DNA of 64,000 bases from CAVPXC01 sp963709505 (lineage in GTDB: Bacteria; Chloroflexota; Anaerolineae; JAAEKA01): NCBI GenBank assembly GCA_963709505.1, contig CAVPXC010000027.1, positions 94,907 to 158,906 on the forward strand, in the 5' to 3' direction. Shown piece after piece: positions 20,023-26,487 of the stretch. The notes beneath the pieces are model-generated. The model had not been told where the DNA came from. It made no database searches and was given only the letters and a program-made list of their open reading frames with translations. Within the stretch, counting starts at the first letter, position 1. Every line of letters begins with the position of its first letter. A program made the position numbers and the translations under genes.

Positions 20023-20368
20023 CCTCCAACTCGATCTGCCTGAGCCGCGCCTCGACCCGGCCCAGCCGCGCTTGCTCCTCCGAAAGGGTCAGCTCGATCT
20101 CAGAGCGTTTCATCATGAGCATCCCGCGCAGCTTGTCGGCGTTCAACGGCCTGACGTCGTTCATGATCTGGGCGACCTGTTCGAGCGATAGTCCAAGCTC
20201 TTTCAGCGCGATGATCCGGTTCAGGTCCCCCAGTTGGTCAATGGTGTAGTATCGATACCCCGAAAATTTGTCGGTCTGTTTGGGTTTGAGCAGGCCAAGC
20301 TGATCGTAATGCCGCAGCATACGGGTCGAGACCTGGCCGAGTCGAGAGAAATCGCCGATTTTGAACAT
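19733..20368 (-). CDS. MerR family regulator, DNA-binding N-terminal part
   Basis: Begins MFKIGDFSRLGQVSTRMLRH, the winged helix-turn-helix of MerR proteins, followed by YYTIDQLGDLNRIIALKELG and a coiled-coil dimerisation helix (about residues 75-120). After residue ~140 (VRTIAP) the frame as given drifts into Arg/His-rich sequence; the true continuation is the GyrI-like domain in the other frame. The intact protein would be about 285 residues. Its own promoter has the MerR-type 19-bp spacer with a perfect dyad, so it is probably autoregulated. Confidence 0.88.
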   Translation of the reverse strand: MFKIGDFSRLGQVSTRMLRHYDQLGLLKPKQTDKFSGYRYYTIDQLGDLNRIIALKELGLSLEQVAQIMNDVRPLNADKLRGMLMMKRSEIELTLSEEQARLGRVEARLRQIELEDEPSPYEVLVKPIPGIVVASVRTIAPDDRVDGHLLRNALRPALPGTARAGHHTAAAGDHPLPQRRLHRNRPRRGGLRAGASKVSQARAARRCNHVT

Positions 20369-20432
20369 GCTTGCTCCTTAAAGAAAACGCTGCAGATTGG
20401 TTCAGTTTCTGAAACTGGACCGATCTGCGGCT

Positions 20433-20463
20433 ATTATATACTCTGACACTGTGTCAGAGTCAA
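20433..20463 (-). promoter_or_regulatory. MerR-type autoregulated promoter of merR
   Basis: Minus-strand TTGACT (20458-20463) and a consensus TATAAT (20433-20438) separated by 19 bases. Inside lies a perfect 21-base palindrome, ACTCTGACAC-T-GTGTCAGAGT (20440-20460). Confidence 0.82.
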
Positions 20464-20496
20464 GCATGGTAAGACCAACGGGTGTGTTTAGCAGGC

Positions 20497-20550
20497 GGGT
20501 GTTAGACCCGAAGGGTGTTAGACCCGAAGGGTGTTAAACCCGAAGGGTTT
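20497..20550. repeat. 16-bp tandem repeat, possible terminator
   Basis: Three copies of GGGTGTTAGACCCGAA-type units. Each holds GGGT...ACCC, so alternative stem-loops can form. It lies between the merR promoter and the lycopene cyclase stop (both genes on the minus strand), 48 bases past the cyclase stop, so it may end that transcript. Confidence 0.55.
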
Positions 20551-20597
20551 GCCGAGACAGACTTGGACTTCCCACCAGATCGACTGAAATCCTTCGA

Positions 20598-21836
20598 TCA
20601 CCCACTCTTGGGCATTTGTGTAGCTGCAGGTTGCCGATTTGTACCCTGTGTTTGCGTTGGAGATTTGGGCGCTGTTCCTCGCAACAGGCCAAGCGTCTGC
20701 GTGCTGTAATGCCGCAGCGCGGTCTGGATGAACACTTTGCGAGGCAGCGTAGCAATCAACTCGACCACTTCGGCCGGCCGAGCTGCCTCGTCAAGGAAAC
20801 GAAAGATCCGCTCGACCGGGTTGCGGCCAAACATCGCGGCAAACGTTGGCTCGATCTGGTTAGGGTGCTCGGCCATGACGCGCAGCATGATCGAGTCCAG
20901 CTGCCGGAACAAGGGCGATTCCTCAGGCAGGTCGAATGGATGCCCGTGCGTTTGCAGGGATGCCACGATGGCCGCCGAGTCGGCCTGGACGCGCGTAAAG
21001 GCAAAACCGGTCGATGGCTTGAGCCGGCCGCCGTGGATCCCGACGGCCATGATCCGCTTGCCGAGGCATCGCGGCATGGGCTGGTCGGTCACGGGCAGGC
21101 ATCCTCCCTCCTGGGAGACGATGCGGTATTCGGTAGCGCCCAAAACCGAGCGCAGATAGACGTCAATCGCCTGCTCGACCTCAGCGCGGGTCACTCGCGC
21201 CGAAGTGAACAGCGTGTATTCGACCAGGGCCCGGTTGGGCGCGAAGGGCAGGACGTAGAAGAATCGCACGTCGCTCTGGGTAGGCGTGCGAAAGTCGAGG
21301 AAGATAGCGGCCTGTGTGTCAAAAGCCGGGACGGGGGTTTCGACCTCCCAACCGCGGAAGTAAAGCTTCAGATGGGTAAAGCGACTGTCTTCGACCTGCG
21401 CCGGCAGGCTGTCGAACACCCAATCACAGGTCAGCGTCTTGCCATCGACGACGACCGTGGCCATTTCCAGACCATCGTCGATGCGCTCGACGCGGCCCTG
21501 AAGGAACTCGACGTTGGACGAGGCGGCCAGGAGTTGGCGGGCAAAGCGATAGAAATTGTCGCCGCGGATCGTTTTGTAGCGATACTCACCTAAAGGCACG
21601 ACCGTCTCGACGCCGTTGCCCACGAAACGCAGGCTGTCCCATGCGTGGGTCACCGCGCCGTCGAACAAGCCAGGCTGCCGGGTCCAATAGCTCCAGGTGC
21701 GGTCATTGCGTTCCTTCGTATCAGGTTCGATGATCAGGATCGAGCGATTCCGTAGCGGGCTGTCGACCAGATGGCAGGCCAGGCTCAAGCCGGCAAGGCC
21801 GCCGCCGGCGAGGATAAAATCATAGTGCTTGGTCAT
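20598..21836 (-). CDS. crtY: CrtY-type lycopene cyclase
   Basis: 412 residues from ATG 21836. An FAD/NAD-binding Rossmann motif opens the protein (DFILAGGGLAGLSLACHLVD), followed by ERNDRTWSYW, the signature of the CrtY family, and IHGGRLKPSTGFAFTRVQAD near the C-terminus. The enzyme cyclises the psi-ends of lycopene to beta-ionone rings; length agrees with bacterial CrtY (about 380-420). No other carotenoid genes are adjacent, so it is an orphan here. A gamma- or monocyclising activity cannot be excluded. Confidence 0.87.
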   Translation of the reverse strand: MTKHYDFILAGGGLAGLSLACHLVDSPLRNRSILIIEPDTKERNDRTWSYWTRQPGLFDGAVTHAWDSLRFVGNGVETVVPLGEYRYKTIRGDNFYRFARQLLAASSNVEFLQGRVERIDDGLEMATVVVDGKTLTCDWVFDSLPAQVEDSRFTHLKLYFRGWEVETPVPAFDTQAAIFLDFRTPTQSDVRFFYVLPFAPNRALVEYTLFTSARVTRAEVEQAIDVYLRSVLGATEYRIVSQEGGCLPVTDQPMPRCLGKRIMAVGIHGGRLKPSTGFAFTRVQADSAAIVASLQTHGHPFDLPEESPLFRQLDSIMLRVMAEHPNQIEPTFAAMFGRNPVERIFRFLDEAARPAEVVELIATLPRKVFIQTALRHYSTQTLGLLRGTAPKSPTQTQGTNRQPAATQMPKSG

Positions 21837-22050
21837 TCGTGAATGCTCCGGGACTGCAGCTCGCCTGTTTGTTGTCCTCATTATTATTACGCATGGCTCC
21901 CCGAAACGCTTCAGTCAGGCGATCCGTCTTTCGTTGGCCGGCCGGCCGGTATCGGTCCTGGTCATGTGGCCGGGTGTAGCTGGGAATCGGGTCCGGTCGC
22001 ATTGACAATGCCGCCGGGCCTGTGGTAGAACGATTTAATGAGGACTGGCT

Positions 22051-22527
22051 ATGGACGAACGCAAAGACAAGTTGAAAAAACGCCTCGACGAGGCCCACGC
22101 CGACCTGTTGGCCGCCGTGAGCGGGCTGACGGCAGAGCAGGCAGCCCGACCCACGCCTAACGTCGATTGGACGGTGCAGGACGTGGTAGCGCATCTTGCC
22201 GGCGCCGAGCGCGGGCATCAGAAGGTGATCCATGCGCTGCTTGCCAGAGGAGTCGCCGGCCAGCCAGGTTTCGACCTGGATACCTTCAACCAGGCGGATG
22301 TGGCTGCGCGGGAGGGATGGACGCTGGCGATGGTGCTAGAGGATCTCAATGCGGGCCGCGCTGACACGCTGGCTCTGCTCGAGTTGATGGGCGCGGACGA
22401 CTGGGGTCGGGCAGGGTACCATCCTGGGGGTTTCGACACTACAATTGAGGGAACATTTCGGGTGATTGCGATCCACGAACGGCGGCACGCCAAGGATATC
22501 CGAGTGGCTCTGGCTGGGGCGGAGTGA
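22051..22527 (+). CDS. DinB-like four-helix metal-binding protein
   Basis: 158 residues, all helical. The metal-ligand histidines of the DinB/YfiT/mycothiol-transferase superfamily are visible: TVQDVVAHLAGAERG (His ~48) and IAIHERRHAKDI (two His near 143-147). Members include thiol transferases and many uncharacterised proteins. No partner gene gives the substrate. Divergent from the lycopene cyclase gene with a 214-base gap. Confidence 0.78.
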   Translation: MDERKDKLKKRLDEAHADLLAAVSGLTAEQAARPTPNVDWTVQDVVAHLAGAERGHQKVIHALLARGVAGQPGFDLDTFNQADVAAREGWTLAMVLEDLNAGRADTLALLELMGADDWGRAGYHPGGFDTTIEGTFRVIAIHERRHAKDIRVALAGAE

Positions 22528-22567
22528 AATTTTGAGGTTTCTGGCCCCTTAACACCCGGTTAATCTA

Positions 22568-22597
22568 TTGACAGCTCACATCTCCCTATGCTACAAT
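22568..22597 (+). promoter_or_regulatory. Sigma-70 promoter of the lacI-family gene
   Basis: Consensus TTGACA (22568-22573), 18-base spacer, TACAAT (22592-22597). It is followed immediately by a LacI-type operator, so repression by the encoded regulator is likely. Confidence 0.8.
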
Positions 22598-22609
22598 GAA
22601 AGCGCTTTC
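22598..22609 (+). promoter_or_regulatory. LacI-family operator 1
   Basis: Perfect palindrome GAAAGCGCTTTC placed right after the -10 box, with the central CG typical of LacI/GalR-family operators. Confidence 0.7.
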
Positions 22610-22777
22610 TGAAAAGCCTTTCATCGTATACGCCTGGCTTTGGTGACGCACTTGGTGCTCTGTTTAGTTAGTTTTTATACCGTGTCATCCTGAGGATCGG
22701 CGCCAGTTGGCAGCAAAGAACGCTGCTGCTTGCCTCGCTCTCGCACATACCCACGAGGCAATTTGCTGCGCGATGCC

Positions 22778-22792
22778 ATGAAACGGTTTCAT
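22778..22792 (+). promoter_or_regulatory. LacI-family operator 2
   Basis: Perfect palindrome ATGAAAC-G-GTTTCAT in the leader, 24 bases before the chosen start codon and 180 bases from operator 1. Two sites at this distance could support looping. Confidence 0.5.
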
Positions 22793-22816
22793 CAGAATCC
22801 GACGAACGGATCCACC

Positions 22817-23842
22817 ATGACTTTCCACCGAGTCCAAAAACGAGCGACGATCTCTGATGTGGCCAGGCTTGCCGGCGTGTCCATTTCGACCGTGAGTCGC
22901 GTGGTGAACAACACCGCCCCCGTGGCCGAAGACACCATTTTGGAAGTGCAGAAAGCGATCGATATCCTAAATTTCTCGCCCAATGCATCCGCCCGAACCT
23001 TGGCAGGGCGCCGGACCGATACGATCGGCTTGTTGTTACCCGAACTCAGCGGCGCATTCTACATGCCGTTGATTCGAGGTGTCGAAACGGGAGTGCGTGA
23101 GAGCGGCTTTGATCTGTTGATCCATTCGTCCGTCCACACGCAGGCTAATTCCGCCCATCTGCAATTACCGCTCGACGAGCACAACGTCGACGGGCTGTTG
23201 ATATTTACCGACCGTCTAACCGATGCCGAGATTGCCCACCTGTATGCGCGTGGCTTTCCGCTGGTGTTGCTTTACCGCTCGGCGCCGTCTGGGCTGGATA
23301 TCCCCTACATCACACTCGAAAACAAGGCCGGCGCCTGCAAAGTCGTCGACCATCTGATTACCGTCCACGGCAAGCGTCGTATCGCGTATCTGGCAGGCCC
23401 ACCGGGCAATGAGGACTCGCTCTGGCGTGAGGCGGGCTATCGGGAGGCGCTGCGCGCCCACGACATTCCGTTCGATTCGTCTCTGGTCGGCATCGGCATG
23501 TTCGACGACGTCGGCGGCCAGGCCGCGGTGGAAGCATGGCTGCAGCAAGGCCTCGATTTCGACGCCATCTTCGCCGGCGATGACGAGGCAGCCAGCGGCT
23601 CGATCCTGGCGCTGCGCCGAGCGGGGAAGCGGGTACCGGAGGACGTGGCCGTGGTCGGTTTCGACGACGTGCCCTTTGCACGCATGATGGTGCCGCCGCT
23701 CACGACCGTGCGTGCACCAATCGAAACGGCAGGCACCCTCGGTGCACGCTTACTGATCACTCTGATCCACCTGGGTGAGACGCAGACGGTCACGCGCCTG
23801 CCCACCGAGTTGGTTATTCGCCAGTCTTGCGGATGTCCGTGA
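22817..23842 (+). CDS. LacI family transcriptional regulator
   Basis: 341 residues from ATG 22817; earlier in-frame ATGs (22730, 22778) would place operator 2 inside the coding region. The helix-turn-helix is ATISDVARLAGVSISTVSRV, with hinge NASARTLAGRRT. A periplasmic-binding-protein-like sugar domain follows (TIGLLLPELSGAFYMPLIRG, VAVVGFDDVPFARMMVPPLT). It heads a group of beta-glucoside genes (GH4 28 bases downstream, kinase next), so it is predicted to repress them in the absence of a sugar or sugar phosphate. Confidence 0.92.
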   Translation: MTFHRVQKRATISDVARLAGVSISTVSRVVNNTAPVAEDTILEVQKAIDILNFSPNASARTLAGRRTDTIGLLLPELSGAFYMPLIRGVETGVRESGFDLLIHSSVHTQANSAHLQLPLDEHNVDGLLIFTDRLTDAEIAHLYARGFPLVLLYRSAPSGLDIPYITLENKAGACKVVDHLITVHGKRRIAYLAGPPGNEDSLWREAGYREALRAHDIPFDSSLVGIGMFDDVGGQAAVEAWLQQGLDFDAIFAGDDEAASGSILALRRAGKRVPEDVAVVGFDDVPFARMMVPPLTTVRAPIETAGTLGARLLITLIHLGETQTVTRLPTELVIRQSCGCP

Positions 23843-23870
23843 GTGGCAAGTGGAAGTTGCAGGCTGCAAA
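23843..23870. repeat. Short heptamer repeat between lacI and the GH4 gene
   Basis: Four seven-base units (GTGGCAA, GTGGAAG, TTGCAGG, CTGCAAA) directly after the regulator stop and abutting the GH4 start codon. Same word family as the repeats at 9028 and 38669. Confidence 0.6.
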
Positions 23871-25166
23871 ATGAAAGTAACAGTCATCGGCGGTGGCTCG
23901 AGCTACACGCCTGAATTAGTCAACGGTTTTCTGGAGCGAGTCAAGAGCTTTCCACTCACCGAGCTGTGGCTCGTCGACGTCGCCCCGCAGCGGCTGGAGA
24001 TCGTCGGCGGCTTTGCACAGCGCATGGTCAAGGCCAAGCGGTCGCCCTTCAAGGTCGTTCTGACCGCCGACCGCCGAGAGGGTGTGCGCGGGGCCAGTTA
24101 CGTTACCACCCAGCTGCGTGTCGGCGGCATGGCCGCGCGCAAGAACGACGAGTATTTGGGCAAACGTCACGGCCTGATCGGCCAGGAGACCACCGGCGTG
24201 GGCGGTATGGCCAAGGCGCTGCGTACAATTCCTGTCATTCTGAGCCTGGCCAAAGATATGGCCGAGCTTGCGCCCGGCGCACCGTTGGTCAATTTCACCA
24301 ACCCTGCCGGCCTGGTGACCGAGGCGCTGACCCGCTACGCGCCTGAAGTGCAGGCAATCGGCGTGTGCAACGTACCGATTACGGCAAAGATGCAGATCCT
24401 GGCACTGCTGGAGCGTCGCGTCGGTGAGCCAATCGACGCGGCACGCACCCAACTCAAGACTTTGGGCATCAACCATCTTTCCTGGCATCGTGGCTTCACC
24501 GTCGACGGCGAGGACGTCTGGCCGATCGTCATCAAGGGCACGCTCGCCGACTTACGTGCAAGCGAGCACCCGGAGTGGGACCCGGAGCTGATCGAGACGC
24601 TGCAGATGCTACCCAACTACTATCTGCAATACTACTATCACACCGCCAAGAAGCTCGCCGAGCAAAACGCATGGCCGCCGTCGCGCGCCGAGGCCGTGAT
24701 GGAAGTTGAAAAGACGCTGCTGGCCGAGTACGCCCAGGCGAGCCGCACCGAGCCTCCGGCCGATCTGATGAAACGCGGCGGCGCCTATTACTCGACCCTC
24801 GCCACGCAGTTGCTCAACTCGCACTACAACGACCTTAACGAGACCCACGTCGTCAATGTCGCACATCGCGGGGCCGTGCCCGGCTGGCCGGCCGATTGGG
24901 TGCTCGAAATGCCAGCTCGCGTGGGCCGCACGGGGGTTCGCCCCTTGCCTGCCGACCCGCTGCCGCCGGCCTGCGCCGGCCTGCTGGCTCCAGTCAAAGC
25001 GTACGAGCTCCTCACCGTCGAGGCAGCCGTTCACGGCGACCGCAAAGCCGCCTACGAGGCGCTGCTCGTCCACCCGCTCGGCCCGCCTGCCGATCAGGTC
25101 GGCGTCGTTCTGACCGATATGCTGGAGACCAACCAGGCGTATCTGCCGCAGTTTTTTAAGGAATGA
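23871..25166 (+). CDS. GH4 family 6-phospho-beta-glucosidase-like enzyme
   Basis: 431 residues from ATG 23871. The NAD-binding loop VTVIGGGSSYTPELVNGF opens the protein. The family's metal-site cysteine lies in IGVCNVPITAK, and LGINHLSWHRGF and HVVNVAHRGAVPGWPAD are GH4 signatures. GH4 enzymes hydrolyse 6-phospho-glycosides by an NAD+ and Mn2+ dependent redox-elimination mechanism. The overall pattern fits the 6-phospho-beta-glucosidase branch better than alpha-galactosidase. No PTS genes occur here, so the phosphorylated substrate would have to come from a kinase such as the next gene. Confidence 0.88.
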   Translation: MKVTVIGGGSSYTPELVNGFLERVKSFPLTELWLVDVAPQRLEIVGGFAQRMVKAKRSPFKVVLTADRREGVRGASYVTTQLRVGGMAARKNDEYLGKRHGLIGQETTGVGGMAKALRTIPVILSLAKDMAELAPGAPLVNFTNPAGLVTEALTRYAPEVQAIGVCNVPITAKMQILALLERRVGEPIDAARTQLKTLGINHLSWHRGFTVDGEDVWPIVIKGTLADLRASEHPEWDPELIETLQMLPNYYLQYYYHTAKKLAEQNAWPPSRAEAVMEVEKTLLAEYAQASRTEPPADLMKRGGAYYSTLATQLLNSHYNDLNETHVVNVAHRGAVPGWPADWVLEMPARVGRTGVRPLPADPLPPACAGLLAPVKAYELLTVEAAVHGDRKAAYEALLVHPLGPPADQVGVVLTDMLETNQAYLPQFFKE

Positions 25167-25170
25167 AGGG

Positions 25171-25263
25171 TCAGAGGTTAGAGGTCAGAGGTCAGGGGTC
25201 AGAAATCAGAGATCAGAAAGTCAGAAGTTCTGGCACTCTGACCTCTGATCTCTGACTTCTGAC
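25171..25263. repeat. Heptamer inverted repeat (GTCAGAG/CTCTGAC)
   Basis: Left arm 25171-25219 has seven seven-base units around GTCAGAG; right arm 25237-25263 has four complementary units (CTCTGAC, CTCTGAT, TTCTGAC). The arms form a long stem directly after the GH4 stop, possibly acting as a terminator. Confidence 0.75.
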
Positions 25264-25300
25264 ATCCTGTAAAGCATAACGCTTTACGAGTTACTCGCCC

Positions 25301-26296
25301 ATGTACTACTTTCTCGGCATTGACATCGGCGGCACCAAAAGCCACGCCCTGATCGCAGATCAGACCGGCCGGGCGGTCGGGTTTGGCCAGGGTGGGCCGG
25401 GCAATCACGAAGTTGTGGGCTATGATGGTCTCCGAGCCATGCTGCTCGACATCAGCCATCAAGCCTTGACCATGGCTGGAATCGGTATCGAGCAGATCGC
25501 TGGCGCTGGCCTGGGCGTGGCAGGCTATGATTGGCCCTCGGAGCTGGCGCCGACACTGGCTGCGATTCGCCCGTTAGGCTTACGTTCCCCGATCGAAGTG
25601 GTCAATGATACGATCATCGGCTTGGTCGCTGGCTCAGAGACGGGCTGGGGCGTGGCGGTGATTGCCGGCACCAGCAACAACTGCTGGGGCTGGGACGAGC
25701 ACCAGCGCGTCGGCAGAGTCATGGGCAACGGCTCGGACTGGGGCGAGAACGGCGGTTCCGCCGAATTAGTGCAATACGCTAAGCAAGCGGTGGCAAAGGC
25801 CTGGACTCGGCGCGGTCCGCAGACCGCGCTCACACGGGCGTTTGTCGATCTGGCCGGCGCCAGCTCCGAGGCGGATTTGTTGGAAGGTCTCAGCCAGGGG
25901 CATTATGATGTTGGCCCAGGGGCAGCACCGCTGGTCTTTCAGATTGCCGAAGCGGGTGACTCGGTGGCGGTGGAGGTCATCCGCTGGGCCGGGCATGAGC
26001 TGGCTAGTCTGGCTCTCGGCGTCTGCCGTCAGCTCGGTTTTGAGGAACGGTCGTTTGAGATTGTGTTAGTAGGCAGCATGGTCAACGGCGGCCGGCTGTT
26101 GCTGGATCCCATGCGCGAGGCCGTGCACGCGGTCGCGCCAGGCGCACGCTTTGTGCGGTTGACCGCCCCACCCGTCGTCGGCGCAGTCCTGCTTGGCATG
26201 CAAGCGGCCGGCTTACCGGCTCAACCGCTCCGGCAGGCGCTCGTCGCCTCCACCCGAGCATTTGTTGGTCCGAATGCAATAAACGGCGACGCATGA
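25301..26296 (+). CDS. BadF/BadG/BcrA-type ATPase, N-acetylglucosamine kinase-like
   Basis: 331 residues of the actin/hexokinase fold: phosphate-1 loop FLGIDIGGTKSHALIAD, phosphate-2 region VAVIAGTSNNCWGWD, and GSDWGENGGSAE in the acceptor region. Length and motifs fit sugar kinases related to N-acetylglucosamine kinase rather than the larger benzoyl-CoA reductase activators. It lies after the LacI and GH4 genes, so phosphorylation of an imported sugar or beta-glucoside is inferred. Ribosome site weak. Confidence 0.83.
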   Translation: MYYFLGIDIGGTKSHALIADQTGRAVGFGQGGPGNHEVVGYDGLRAMLLDISHQALTMAGIGIEQIAGAGLGVAGYDWPSELAPTLAAIRPLGLRSPIEVVNDTIIGLVAGSETGWGVAVIAGTSNNCWGWDEHQRVGRVMGNGSDWGENGGSAELVQYAKQAVAKAWTRRGPQTALTRAFVDLAGASSEADLLEGLSQGHYDVGPGAAPLVFQIAEAGDSVAVEVIRWAGHELASLALGVCRQLGFEERSFEIVLVGSMVNGGRLLLDPMREAVHAVAPGARFVRLTAPPVVGAVLLGMQAAGLPAQPLRQALVASTRAFVGPNAINGDA

Positions 26297-26333
26297 TCAT
26301 GTCATGCCGCGCACTCATCGTCGTCATGCCCGC

Positions 26334-26422
26334 CGTCATTCCCGTGAAAGCGAGAACGCGGGCACCCATCTGGCGTGCTTGCGCAAACGACCGGATAGGC
26401 TCCCGCGTCCGCGGGAATGACG
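26334..26422. repeat. Dispersed palindromic repeat, contains copy 2 of a ~50-bp repeat
   Basis: Ends CGTCATTCCCG and CGGGAATGACG are inverted. The interior (26363-26412) aligns with 13445-13494. Located between the kinase gene and the first membrane glycosyltransferase. Confidence 0.6.
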
Positions 26423-26487
26423 ATATAGATTGTATCATTTCCGCGGATGTCGCTATCGCCGGCATCCGTTGAGAAGAAAACCAAGAC

